Below, one piece after another: positions 12,141 through 23,111 of a stretch of 64,000 bases of DNA. The position numbers and the translations under genes are program-made. The stretch covers positions 1,299,443 through 1,363,442 of the forward strand of contig NW_020656077.1 in the NCBI RefSeq assembly GCF_003589595.1. The letters run 5' to 3'. This stretch comes from Hyposmocoma kahamanoa. Its lineage: Eukaryota; Arthropoda; Insecta; Lepidoptera; Cosmopterigidae. The first letter of the stretch is position 1; each line of letters starts with the position of its first letter. The notes under the pieces were generated by a model that saw nothing but the letters and a program-made list of their open reading frames with translations, was not told where the DNA came from and did not search any database.

Positions 12141-12329
12141 AAAAGTAACGAGAACGGACACTCTCCGCCCCTCCTTAGCTTTAGGTACCGCACTACGCCC
12201 CGCACATTGACGGTCATATTGACTGAACGGCAGCAAGTCTCGAATCGGCGAAGGTAAGAATCGGCGGGCCAAGACGGCTTTGATATTTGAATATAGTTTT
12301 CATTTATTCATTACGAAACTTGTACGTTA

Positions 12330-12330
<1 letters not shown>

Positions 12331-12392
<62 letters not shown>
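12331..12392. repeat. TA microsatellite
   Basis: Alternating TA with occasional TAC interruptions. It sits inside the THAP element at a point where the second copy has unique sequence instead. Confidence 0.95.
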
Positions 12393-12412
12393 TTGTACGT
12401 TTATTATTTATA

Positions 12413-12494
12413 ATGGTCGTGAATTGCATTGTTTATCATTATTTAAATGGGATAAGGATAGGAGTTTCTTTTGTTTTCCGAAAGTTAAAACGAA
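12413..12494 (+). pseudogene. Decayed THAP zinc-finger first exon, copy 1
   Basis: ATG then MVVNCIVYHYLNG, ending in a KRS-type codon run and a GTAAGT donor at 12495-12500. The match to the start of THAP domains (MVNCxVxGC) is clear by comparison with copy 2, but here the second zinc-binding Cys is replaced by Tyr or His, so the finger cannot form. Confidence 0.55.
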
Positions 12495-13304
12495 GTAAGT
12501 AAAAAAAAAAAATTTTGTCTGAGACTCATTCAGGTATTGTTTTGTTCATTTATTTAGTGCAAAGTGTACAGATTTACTATATCAATTTAATGAGACGCCA
12601 TAACTTCGTCAGGTAGTACTTAGACAAGGATTCTCGAATTTTCAATTTGTATTGCCGATAAATATGACGTAGGGAATATACTTAATTATTAACTAGAGAA
12701 TGATAAACTTGGACACGCAATTTCAAATGCCTTGGTTACCTTATTTAAGAGTGGGTACTCTATATATGTCCAAAGTATAACATTTTAAGTGCTTTTAATA
12801 TAATTTTTAAATAAATCTTCAATATTATTACTCTAGTCAGTGAACCAATGAAAAATATAGTATTAGATCGATATAAATACCTAATGAACATGTATAATTA
12901 TTAGGATTCTCTTAATACAATTATAGATAACAGATTCGCGTTAGAATTTTCGTTTGTTGTCGCTCTAACCACTTCACGCACACATTTGCGCGTGTGCAAG
13001 TAGCGCCTTGCTGTATGTAGCAGTAGTAGGTAAATAACTTTAGTTAGCGTGATTTGTGGAGTATCCAGTGGGAAAGTGTGTGCAGGAGCTATCTCCGGAA
13101 CGGAGGAAAAAGGTTAGGCGATTTGTTTGGGTCAAATCAAGGCGCTTGAGTGGCTAATTAGTTCCGTTTTATCACTTGGATATGCGGTCACTGGTTAACC
13201 TTTTTTATGCTAAAATCTATTTCTGTTGTCTACATCTATACTTATTTGTATCTTAGAAAACAGTGTAGCACCAGCCTTTTTTTTCTCATCTCTTTACCAT
13301 CTCA

Positions 13305-13445
13305 GTCACCCGTGACAATAGGACCAATAAAGAGGCCGAAACCACAGACCACATTACTTCCGTGGCCGAAACGTTGGTTAGTTTGAAAAAACAAAAGCAC
13401 GTGATTTATATCCGAATAAATAGCTTCATTTCCAATATCTAAGTT
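13305..13445 (+). repeat. Penelope-type 3' repeat (family P)
   Basis: Carries GTGGCCGAAACGTTGGTTAG, GTTTGAAAAAACAAA and a diverged GATTTATATCCG block in the order seen at 19665-19800. Confidence 0.6.
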
Positions 13446-13628
13446 TTTTTTAATAAAGAATGCTTTATTATTGTTATTATATTTATTTTGACCATGAGCT
13501 AGCAATGCACTCACATATCCCATGTACGTCTACCAGGCTAGAAAAAAAATTTATTATTATTAGTATTTATTGTTCTGTGACATCTACTTACCTAAAGAAC
13601 AGTTACCCGCAATAAGGGTCAAGTAAAC

Positions 13629-13815
13629 GCATTCCATTTTAGCCGTGGGGCGACGGCTTAAGAATACATTGTCGCCTCCCCATACATGCCCGTGGGGGTC
13701 GTAAGAGGCGACCGAGGGCGTCACAAGTGTCCATCTGCTTAGCATTGTGGTAGGCTCTGTGCCGACTGGATAGCGACCACAGTACACACGGCGGAAAACC
13801 CTCCACAGTGAAACG
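13629..13815 (+). repeat. GC-rich interspersed repeat, possibly a LINE tail
   Basis: Contains GTGGGGGTCGTAAGAGGCGA, which I recall from tails of RTE-type retrotransposons in Lepidoptera, followed by CACAAGTGTCCATCTGC. There is no usable reading frame. The assignment is from memory and weak. Confidence 0.4.
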
Positions 13816-15144
13816 CTTTTGCGAATCGCGTTCAGGGATCAGTTGGTGTACATCCAGTGCATTTGGCCAGACCGGCAAAATGATAGTGACGGAGTGAAGA
13901 TATTTGTGTTTTCCATCCGTTACTCTCATCTCTGGACTGTATTCGCACTTTCCATCAGGCGCGGTGCAGTCATTTTGTCGAGTCGCAATAAAAAAATGAA
14001 CGAAAAAAAAAAATTCCAATTTTCGATCGTTTACTGATGAGACAAAACCGCGTGTTTTTTTATTTAAATTTAGAGCCAAATAAATGCTTTATCTCAAGTA
14101 ACTTTTTAAGTTAAATTACAAAAGTGTACACGTTTGACCCGAATGACTCCTTCAATTAATTATGTAATACCTTTTTCTTAGAGCGAAGTTCAATGATTTG
14201 CCGTCGTTACTAAAACAAAATTATGCATTGACCTTATGTATTTAAGAATCTATACAACCCCAAATGGCTTTGGTTGATTCCGCTTAACAGTGAAAGTGTT
14301 GAATCAATCACTTTAGAAAAAATATATATAGTAAAATTGAAAATATACACAGATTAGTATACGGCGTGAAACAACGCTTTCTAAAACTTTTCACGTTAGA
14401 AAAACAACACAAACTTAGCTCGAAATTTTAACACGTTCCCTGTGCAGCTCGAAATCAGAAAAAGATTGTAAGTCAATGCCTCACATGCAATTTTTTTTGC
14501 ATATTTGTTGGAATTGGTATATATTGCTACATTCATGGACAGAAAAATCATTTTTGGAAACCCCCAACCCATTTCCGCATTTTTCCCAAGTGCATGTGAT
14601 GCACGCACGTATGAGCTCTTTACTTGATGCCACATATATGATGCACGCACGTGGTAGTTCCTTAATTTTATTCGGGTTTATTATTTTAGTTCTATAATTT
14701 GTATTTTCTATAATTAATCCTTTTATTTTTTATTTATGTATTATTTATCTTATAAATAAACCTATAGTACCCTAAATACACATTAAATAAAACAAAAAGT
14801 AGGTAAACAGACAATCTGATACACAATAAACAACACGGAAGAAAGATATGTATTTATGTGGTCTGTCATAAACAACTTCAAGTTATGAATAGATATAGCT
14901 ACAGACATATAGACAAAACATTATTCTAAGGACAAAACACATTAACACAAAAACTCGTGCACAGGAACAACGAAACAGAACAAACTTATTCAGCAATATG
15001 CGTATTTCGTATTCCGAACACTGCAAGAGTAAACTCTAAAAACAAAAAAAATAGAGGTAACTCGCTGCGTTCAGGACCGCTCGTGTCATTACGTAGGTAA
15101 CGGAATACAAGTAATTGAATTGAAAAATCATAATGTATTGAGTG

Positions 15145-15362
15145 CATTGACTTACAATTATATGGACGTCGGGTCCGCGCTAAAAAGTGTCCGCACTTGT
15201 AAGGCGCTAAAATCGTATACAGAGCGCGACAATCTTCATTTGTTCTACTGACAGCGCGATACTGCGATGACATTACAATTTAAATTTCGAATAGGTTGAC
15301 TTGGGACATTTTTTTCGTGGTTTTTGTATTAGACCCGTCGTCCATTTATTTGTAAGTCAATG
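15145..15362 (+). mobile_element. MITE family M, short copy, 8-bp target duplication
   Basis: Starts CATTGACTTACAATT and ends AATTTGTAAGTCAATG-like (imperfect terminal inverted repeats of about 31 bp). It is flanked by a perfect 8-bp duplication, ATTGAGTG. An 8-bp target is used by hAT and P-type elements. It has an internal deletion compared with 46447-46732, and it is inserted in the piggyBac-like element. Confidence 0.85.
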
Positions 15363-15565
15363 ATTGAGTGAGAAAAAAATGTTAAATTAAACAAGTATAG
15401 TTTTTGCAATCCATCAGTGAACCAGTTCAGCTATTTGCAATTTGTGTTATATACAATTTACAATAAAAATAATTTTATTCTTTATTAAAAAAATATTTTA
15501 CTGCATCCAATATATAATTCACGCTCGTTTAAAATAGCAATTTTGAGAGATGTTTTTTTTAGGTT

Positions 15566-15692
15566 TTCGCGATTCTTACACATAGGAAATGAAACTATTT
15601 TTCCGGATTTAAATCGCGTATATTTGTTTTTTCAAACAAAGGTTTATATACAACGTGATTTAAATCCGGAAAAATATTTTTATTTCCTAGAC
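15566..15692. repeat. Penelope-type 3' repeat, inverted pair
   Basis: Left half (reverse) has GGAAATGAAACTATTTTTCC and AAATCGCGTATATTTG; right half (forward) has GATTTAAATCCGGAAAAAT. The two halves face each other, as at 56836-57030. Confidence 0.65.
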
Positions 15693-15816
15693 TTTTTTTG
15701 TTAAATCTCTGTGTTCTTTGTTTACTCTATGGCTTGAAAATAAAGAAGAGTAGGTAGTGTGAGTTTATTATAAATTGTTGAAAATTATACAAAGTGTCAC
15801 AAAGTCGACGTTTATC

Positions 15817-15933
15817 ATGAAACGCTCAAAACCACGAGGTAAACCGATTTCGCTGTTTGCGCCGGAAGAAATATGGAAAATTCTAGAAGAAAGTGACGGT
15901 GAAGAACATCTTATGGACGAATTACAGAAATAG
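15817..15933 (+). CDS. Truncated piggyBac-type transposase N-terminus (38 aa)
   Basis: ATG at 15817, TAG at 15931-15933, with an AATAAA about 50 bp downstream. The peptide starts MKRSKPRGKPISLF, then PEEIWKILEESDGEE, an acidic patch like those near the N-terminus of piggyBac transposases. The catalytic DDD domain is absent. Whether it is expressed is unknown; it may simply mark what was left after internal deletion. Confidence 0.4.
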   Translation: MKRSKPRGKPISLFAPEEIWKILEESDGEEHLMDELQK

Positions 15934-16279
15934 AGTACTATCATGTGCCATATACGTAAGTCTTATACAAATTTTATAACTTGAAATAAAACAATATTAA
16001 TTATTTTTTGTGTTTTATTTTGACTGTGATAATCTGGCAACATTGGTTAAAAAGTCACACGGTACAACGTGCATAAAGTCTCTATTTTCGTGACTCATAC
16101 GTGCAAGTAAATAAAAACTATCTAGTTTACACGTGCAAATTTAAAAAAATCCATAAGTTTTAAAAGGGGTCGTGCATCATATGTGATGCACTCACGTATT
16201 GTATGTAACTTGAAATGTATCACATGTTATGCACGCACAGGGAACGTGTTAAAGAAAACCGCTGTATTTAATAGGTAAT

Positions 16280-16712
16280 TTTTAACCGACGTCAAAAAAA
16301 GGAGGAGGTTCTCAATTCGACTGTATGTTTTCTTTTTCTTTTTTTGTATGTATGTTACGCGATAACTCCGGTATTTGTGAACCGATTTTCATGATTATTT
16401 TTTTCTTGGAAAGGGGGTACCTCCATAGTGAATCCCATTCCATTTTAAAGAAAATCATCCACCTCTAAGAGTGGTTGTTCACGCATGAAGATGGTTGATT
16501 ATGACTATTCTCCAATTCAAGGCGTTTTTCTGACTCAATATACTTTGAGTAGTAAGAACCGATTTTTATTATCTCCTGTGTCAAGTCCCGCTTAGTGGCG
16601 AACTAGGGGATGAATCCGGGTTTGCTCACTTTCCGGTAACCGATTTCATTAAATCTTGGCAATTATATGTAATTCCAAGTACTTTTGAGGTCGGTTTTGG
16701 TAGTAGTCTGTA
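16280..16712 (+). repeat. Interspersed repeat, TTAACCGACGT family, longest copy
   Basis: Starts TTTTAACCGACGTC, GGAGGAGGTTCTCAATTCGA, then GTATGTTACGCG, GAACCGATTTTCATGA, and ends GAGGTCGGTTTTGGTAGTAG. It is the fullest of four copies in the window. No coding capacity seen. Confidence 0.65.
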
Positions 16713-17474
16713 CTGAGATTGTTTTTATATGAACTGAACTAAATAGAACACGATATACATTTTTTAAATGGCTTTGATTTCGTTTGTAAAAAAATAAGTT
16801 CTGAAATAAAGCCAGTAACCCTGTCGCTTGACTCAAGTAAAAGAACCGTATTAGTACGGAAAAAATTTAAATTCGATCTGAGGTAGTGTCGACTCTTAAG
16901 TTACAAACATTTCTAAATAGATGCTGCCACAAGTGCTGCTACTTCGCGTGCCCAATGTATGCTATAAACGCTTAGTTGCCGCCGTTACGCTTCAGAATGC
17001 GCCAAAAAAAAACGCGAAGAGTGCCTAATTGTGCCATTAGAAACAGCAAAAACACCGTAGCTGTGAGAAAATAAATAAACAGGGACGTTTCCCTCCACAG
17101 TTATGTAACTTTGTAAACAGAATATGCATTTTTTTTAAATTTATTTATCCTTTCAATGACTTTTTTACAAATAAAATAAGGTTCTCCCAAACTTCATGAA
17201 AGTTCATCGGGAGAGTTTGGTTGCTACGCTTAATATTACAGTAATTATCACATAAACACAGAAACATTATATTCAATTACCAACATTACAGTTTTTCAAT
17301 ATTTACCTACGTTGTATCTAACAAATATTTTTTTATTTCATTTTTAACGGACTTTTTACTACCTTTAATGTTTTTTTAAGTATGACGGAAGACAGTTAAA
17401 CAATGTTAGAATTAAATGGTCCTTAGTTCTTTTACCATATACGTTATTTGTTTTAAAAGTTTCATAGCTGCCCA
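16713..17474. other. AT-rich, no gene or repeat recognised
   Basis: Only short A/T runs and a short GGGAGAG/CTCTCCC-type stem near 17187-17215 were seen. No conserved reading frame. Confidence 0.5.
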
Positions 17475-18281
17475 TCATTGCTTGTCTTGTTGGACAATTA
17501 TAATTTTTTGGTATTTTATATTCAAGACTTGAATATTCTTGTAATATTGGAGAAAATAAACATTTTTGTCAACAGGAATTATCTTATATATTTTAAATAA
17601 TATGTCATAATTTTGCGTTCCCTTATACTCTCCACGCACCTTCTTATAAGCTAACAGCTTTAAGAACCGCATTTGGAGTGACCTAATTTTGTTAAGATGT
17701 GTTACGTAGATAGTACCATACGTTCCCACACAGAAATTTATTATAGATTCAACAAGAGCATGATAGAGAATATGTAGGATCGCACGAGGAGTAGAATAAG
17801 CAAGCATGTTGAATCTGCCTAATATCCTAATATCTGTCGCAATCTAGTACAAAGAACATCTATATGTATCGACCAACAAAATCGGTCATCTATCATAACC
17901 CCTACATATCTATATTTACTAACTTGTTCTATAAATGGACAGGTACATGCAATACTACAGTGATGTAGACACTCGAATGAGTGACATTTCAAATGCAAAG
18001 GTTGTTCTACGGTTCCTAGTTTCCTGTTATGCCCTGAACATTTGTGCATGGATTTTGTTTTATTTATGTTTAGAATAATTAATTCCATTGTCACTTGCCC
18101 ATCCGTTCAGGTCGTTAAAGTCCTCCTGTAGATTTTGCAACAATGCGGTTAGGTCTTGTCCTGTGCTCATAAGACATTTATTGTCCGCAAACATATAACA
18201 TTTACATTTTTTTAATACATAAGGCATGCTATTGACTTGGAGTATGTAACATAAAGGTCTAGTCACAGACTCTTGGGCCAC
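17475..18281 (-). pseudogene. Second LINE reverse-transcriptase remnant, multiply broken
   Basis: Three reading-frame pieces in order. 18060-18281 carries the active-site region as FADN (normally FADD/YADD) and DLNGWASDNGINYSKHK. 17819-18094 carries LNINKTKSM and KYRYVGVMIDDRFCW. 17475-17807 carries YHALVESIINFCVGTYG. The layout is that of a non-LTR reverse transcriptase thumb and C-terminal region. The second catalytic Asp is Asn and there are frameshifts, so it is long dead. It is a different family from the element at 3734-5272. Confidence 0.75.
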
Positions 18282-18355
18282 GCCAAACTTTACCTTTTTT
18301 TATGGTAAAGTTAGGCGTGTTCAGTGTCGTGGTACGGCCGTACCACGACACTGAA
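18282..18355. repeat. Double hairpin with a perfect 36-bp palindrome
   Basis: 18320-18355 is a perfect palindrome centred on GGTACGGCCGTACC. Just before it, 18282-18316 forms another stem (AACTTTACC / GGTAAAGTT). Its origin is unknown. Confidence 0.85.
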
Positions 18356-18609
18356 TTCTGTCGTGTTTCGTCATGTTTTTGGTCAAATTTTATGAGTAGC
18401 TATGTCGATTTGATTCAACACAGTTCTCGATTCCTAATCAATTAAGAAACAATATATTATTTTATAGGATTATTTTTAAGGAAACAATAAATATTTTCAT
18501 TGGAATTGCACCTACATGCCAGTTATTAAAATCGATTATGGAAGGTAAGTAAAATTCAATAAACTGGATTCATTTTGGACACCTTATAGGTAGAATATTA
18601 TATTCATAT

Positions 18610-18752
18610 TTGAATGGGGTCACTATTGAGGTACTCCTTTTCGAACGAGAAATGGATCATCGTAGTCGGTTCAGAAATTACGGAGTAATTACGTAACATG
18701 TACACACAAAAAATGCAGTCGAATTGAGAACTTCCTCCTTTTCTAAGTCCAT
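18610..18752 (-). repeat. Interspersed repeat, TTAACCGACTT family, reversed
   Basis: Plus strand has GGGGTCACTATTGAGGTACT and TCGAATTGAGAACTTCC, which is the complement of the 16280-16712 series. Confidence 0.6.
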
Positions 18753-19212
18753 TATAAAGCTAGACTGACGAATCGTAGAGGAGTTTAAAGAAATTAACGC
18801 TATTATACAGGGTGACTGATTGAACGAGATAAATAATTAAAGAGGCAAATGAGTAGCTGATTTCTAATCCTATTATGAAAAACAAACCGCCCCTAAACAT
18901 AAAAAAAGAAATGTCATGCCATTTAGCAAATACCGACATACTCTTTATATGGGCTACTCTTTGAAGTGGCGGAAAGAAAAATTGAACTCCTGCGCCGCGC
19001 TACAAGCGCGTGTCAATCCTTCTTTTACATAAAGAATACTACTATTGATCCTAGTTTAGGACAGACAAAATGAAGTCCTAACATCAATGCCTAGGAGGGA
19101 TCTCGCCTACTAAGGAACATTTCTCGGTACAGGTCCCTAGCACGACTAACAATATAATTTGCTTAACATAATAACTAAAAACATAATAAAAAAATAATAA
19201 AAAGAACATATA

Positions 19213-19423
19213 GCTGATGTCAAACACCGTCGCGTAAGCAAGTCTGCAGTCTGCGAGCATGTCATGGAGAAACCTACACAAAGAAGTCCGTTATCTACCC
19301 AGGATGCTGCGAGAGGCCATAGAAATTAAAAAACATCCTAATTTCAACAGGGAAGATGGTTTCTCCGTACCATCAGTTTGGGATCCAGTATTTCTTCTAA
19401 GGAAAAATCCCAAACAGACATAA
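19213..19423 (+). pseudogene. Penelope-like element, C-terminal endonuclease-domain remnant
   Basis: Reads ADVKHRRVSKSAVCEHVME, then after a frameshift EVRYLPRMLREAIEIKKHPN, FNREDGFSVPSVWDPV and a TAA at 19421-19423. The REAIEI-x-KH and NRE-GF series marks the end of the GIY-YIG part of Penelope-like retroelements as I know them. The reverse transcriptase part is not seen upstream. The family-P repeat that follows at 19665 is probably this element's 3' terminal part. Confidence 0.7.
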
Positions 19424-19664
19424 GACTGCAGTACTAATTAATATGTTTTAGTTTATTATAATTTCTATTATTAATTAATAATAAATTGAACTTGATAAAA
19501 ATTCATTCAATAAAATAATTTGTAAAACTTAATGAAGCGTAAATTGGAACATTTTCTTTGTAAAATTAAAAATAAGGTATTTAATTAATAACTATTGTAA
19601 CTATAGTGAAAAAATATGGTGGTTTGCATCAATATTAGACACAACTGGTTCAAGACACCACCTC

Positions 19665-19800
19665 AGTCAACCGTGTCCATGGGACCTGTAAATGGCCCGA
19701 CACTTCGGTTTGTTTGAAAAAACAAATATACGCGATTTAAATCCGGAAACATAGTTTCATTTCCTATGTGTAACAATCGCGAAAACCTAAGAACTCGATA
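19665..19800 (+). repeat. Penelope-type 3' repeat (family P), next to the coding remnant
   Basis: Order: CCATGGGACCTGTAAATGG, CTTCGGTTTGTTTG, AAAAAACAAATATACGCG, ATTTAAATCCGG, AGTTTCATTTCCTATG, AATCGCGAAAACC, GAACTCGATA. Five other places carry the same series (11379, 13305, 15566, and a pair at 56836-57030). Confidence 0.65.
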
Positions 19801-20182
19801 AAATATATTTTTTATGAAAAATAGTGATAAACATAACATTAACACGAGGAATAAAAAATAATATGGCTGTTCTCGACAATCGTCTTCATAAAGGCACAAA
19901 TTCATTTATGGATAATGTATACGCTCCTTTAATAAGTGTCTGGTTGATTTTGAAATTTTGCCATTAACGAGGTTCAAAATTATAGTGAAACTAAAACTTT
20001 ATACTAAAGGTTATTTACAATGGAAGGGCTTGTGTTGTATTTCACACACATCATTTATATTGCCTAGTAGATGTGTGCAGGTTTCCTCACGTTGTTTTCC
20101 TTCACCGAAAAGCTCATGGTAAATGTAATTTAAATTTCGCACATAAATTCTGAAAACTCAGTGGTGAAAGCGTTTTAGTAGC

Positions 20183-20486
20183 AGTAGAACTCCTTGTGAA
20201 AGAGTTCGTCCAGAGTACAATTGCCACCTTATACCTATTTCTGCCGCCAAGCAGTAATGTCAGCAATAGTCAGCATTACAGTGTTACGGTTTTGAAGTGT
20301 CAGGGTGCTAGTGAAATTACAGGCACATCGACTTGCCAACTTATGTCTCAGGGTCAGTGCCCCTCATACTTTGCGATTTAAAGCTCTGGTTGGCACTGCT
20401 ACTGTTATGGTCAGGCGTGTAGCTTACCATCAGGCGCACGACTTGTTCGTCAATGGTTCGTCCTGTCACTTGCTATTATAAAAAAA
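20183..20486 (+). mobile_element. SINE-like retroposon (family B)
   Basis: Starts AGTAGAACTCCTTGTGAAAG, AGAGTTCGTCC; has TTTCTGCCGCCAAGCAG, GGTTTTGAAG, GAAATTACAGGCACAT, GCTTACCATCAGGCG and ends in a short A-run. Close to full length. Confidence 0.7.
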
Positions 20487-21499
20487 GCCTTGATTGGAAA
20501 CCACGCCCAACCCTCTGCTTAAGAGGTGGTAGGCCAAACCATTATTTGGCTTCCGCGACTTTTTTATCATATCCAAATTGGTTCAGCCATTGTGGAGATT
20601 AACGTTGCACAAACCCACAGACAAAAATCTAAAATCTGGTGTTTTAGGTCTGGTAGCGGGCTGATAGCACTGACGTCTACTTTAAAATATTAAAACTAAT
20701 ATTCAGCTTCTTTACGATTTCATGTACATGTATTAATGATATAATTATATGTAATAAACTACTTATTGACTGTTGTATTATATTTATTCATGTGCGGCAC
20801 AAGGAAATCCTGATTTTTCGAAGAGTTTCCTCCACCCTTTTTCAGAAAGTAGAATTTAACGTAATATTGACTTCAAATAAAATCGAATAAGCGCACCAAC
20901 TGTCCCAAACCACGCAATCTTCGAATATAAGTATAGAGGAAAACTTTTTATATAGGTACTCTTTCTTATACAACACATAATTAATTTATGTTTCGTACTT
21001 ACATCAATTACATACTTAAAAGTATTCTGTTGAAATTATCAGAAATAAGGAAACATGGTACTTTCGTCTTGTGCTTTTCATGGACAGTATTTAAATAGCC
21101 AGTACTATCATATTCTACTCGTAATATTTAATTTTACGGGAAACGCTGTTACTGTCCATCAAAGAGTTAAATTGGAACATTAATGAAATACTTACCTGCT
21201 TAACTACGTAATATGATGATTTTATCATCGACCACCGTCGAATATAACCAAAAATACTCGATGTCGACCACAAACTTACTAGGGTAAAATCGCCTAATTA
21301 CGTGGTATATCTAATTCGGTGATAAAATGTTTGGAAGCTAATATAGATCTAAATGACAAGAATTTACACTTTTAAAAGGATACGTTTCCTTTCCTTTTGT
21401 AAAAGTCTGGTTCTAACTGAGCGAGCGGGATGCTAACACGACGAATTTGTCACGTGTTGCGCAGTTTTGCTTGTTGCGCGGCATCGGGTATATTATATA
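20487..21499. other. AT-rich, no gene recognised
   Basis: I see no conserved frame or known repeat. The patch at 21418-21490 has several GCGC/TTGCGCGG words but no clear structure. Confidence 0.45.
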
Positions 21500-21745
21500 A
21501 CCAGAAATAGAGACGAAATAAGGGCCATCCATCCCTAGCAACTTATCAAGTAAATGGCCTTATAACACTTTCAATATCAACTCTCGTTTGCTCTGAAATG
21601 ATAAATTTTGTAAACTGAAATAGTTCCTTTGCCAACAACTGACTTGTGTGTACTTCTTCGTATGTACCAAAATATTCTGTATTTATTGTAATAAAGATAA
21701 TATATGGGAAAAATGACAAACATCTAAGTAATACAATACACCCGT
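21500..21745. mobile_element. Partial TA-target element (ACCAGAAATAGAG family)
   Basis: Begins ACCAGAAATAGAGACG after a TA, and is the reverse of the right end of the element at 40353-41989, including the AATACAGAATATTTTxG region. The other terminus is missing. The overlapping minus-strand frame (to 21884) contains FITINTEYF, which recurs in the other copy; I cannot tell whether it was ever coding. Confidence 0.6.
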
Positions 21746-22373
21746 CAATTGTTTCGAATTCGGGCTGGCCCACAGACATATATCTAGATATGTCTGTGGG
21801 ACACCCTAATTTATAAATTACTGTTATGCCATGGTTATGCCCCACTGTAGAAAATCTGCAAACTGGCCCTTGGCCTTTTCCCATCTATTATCTACTATGG
21901 TAATTATGCGTACCTACTGTTTTTGTTTTTGTTTGATTTGTTTATTAAAGAGTTCGGGGAGTCAAGGTTTACCCGACGATTAGTTTCAAGGCGATAACAA
22001 AACAAAATATTTTAAAATGTTTCAGTGCGGAAGATGGACACAGAAAAGCATTTATTGGTGAAATATTAAATCGGCCACCAATATGGATTGCAAAACATAA
22101 TTAGCATTTTAAAAATGTTATTAAACGTGAGCAATATTTGTTCTCTTTATTAATTTTGTGGAGTCCATCCCTCGTATTAAAAATATTGTATTTAAAATAT
22201 GAACTGCTGTAGAGGCAAAGAAGCATCACTTTAGACACTCCATGTCTGGATAAACGCCACTGCTGAGCGCAAGTGGCGTGGGCGTGGAAAACTCGTCGCT
22301 TGCCACCGCCCCGCCCCCCCACGTCGCGTCTCACCTAGCTAAGCCAAAAGTTGTGACGTGACCAGAGAACAAA
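21746..22373. other. No gene; palindrome and GC-rich patch
   Basis: Holds a CCCACAGACATA / TATGTCTGTGGG inverted pair around 21770-21801 and a GC-rich patch at 22250-22330 with CCGCCCCGCCCCCC. The patch may belong to the 5' part of the following THAP element. Confidence 0.45.
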
Positions 22374-22571
22374 TAAGTAACGAGAACGGACACTCCGCCA
22401 CTCCCTAGCTTTAGATACCGCACATTGACGGTCACATTGACTAAACGAGAACAAGGCTGTCAGCGAGCTGTTTTCGCTCTAAGACGGCTTTGATATTTGA
22501 ATATAGTTTTCATTTATTCATTACGAAATTTGAACGTTAATTTACAACATCATTTTACGTTACTATTTATA

Positions 22572-22659
22572 ATGGTCGTGAATTGTGCTGTGTACGGCTG
22601 TTTATAATCATCTAAACGGCATAAGAGAGTTTCTATCGTTTTCTGAAAGATGAAACGAA
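22572..22659 (+). pseudogene. Decayed THAP zinc-finger first exon, copy 2
   Basis: MVVNCAVYGCL, stop, SSKRHKRVS and a KRS end before a GTAAGT donor (22660-22665). Cys5 and Cys10 form the C-x4-C half of a THAP zinc site and KRHKRVS matches the usual basic/Ser stretch. Two in-frame stops (after GCL and after SIVF) make it non-functional. The exon plus donor layout suggests the intact element had a split THAP transposase gene. Confidence 0.65.
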
Positions 22660-23111
22660 GTAAGTAAATAAAATATGTCTAAGACTCATTCAGTTATTGT
22701 TTTTTTTAGTGCAGAGTAATATATAATACAGATTTCTTCGTGAGCTAGACAAGGGTTCTCGAATTTTCAACTTGTGTTGCCGATAAATATTACGTAGTGA
22801 ATATACTGAGAATAGTTAATAATTAGATTAACTAGGTAATGTTAAACTCGGACACACAAAATACCTTGGTTAACTTGGTTTATTTGAAGGTACCTGTCCA
22901 AAATATTACATTGTAAGTACTTTTAATTTGTTTTTTAAATAAATCTTCAATATTGTTGTAGTTAGTGAATTAATGAAAAATATAATATTATGTCGATATA
23001 ATTAAGTAATGAATATGTGTAAAAACGAGAATTCCATAAATAGAATTATAGATAACAGATTCGAGTTAGAATTTTCGCTGTTAATAGTACGAGCAAGCGA
23101 TGGGTAACCCT

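Larger units (their letters stand above)
12141..13016 (+). mobile_element. Non-autonomous DNA transposon with THAP first exon, copy 1
   Basis: Collinear with 22374-23361 over about 0.9 kb. Shared blocks include AAGTAACGAGAACGGACACT, GACGGCTTTGATATTTGAAT, TTGCCGATAAATAT, AGATAACAGATTCG and a right-end hairpin CACGCACACATTTGCGCGTG. A TA microsatellite has expanded inside this copy (12331-12392). I could not identify clear terminal inverted repeats. The THAP exon suggests a P-like or other THAP-bearing transposon. Confidence 0.65.
14432..16248 (+). mobile_element. piggyBac-like element, non-autonomous, TTAA-flanked
   Basis: Flanked on both sides by TTAA (14428-14431 and 16249-16252), the piggyBac target. 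The 14-bp termini CACGTTCCCTGTGC are perfect inverted repeats. Subterminal GATGCACGCACGT-like repeats occur near both ends (about 14597, 14640 and 16180). The 1.8-kb body has only a 38-codon remnant of a possible transposase N-terminus (15817-15933), so it is a deletion derivative. A MITE (15145-15362) and a Penelope-type repeat (15566-15692) are nested in it. Confidence 0.8.
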
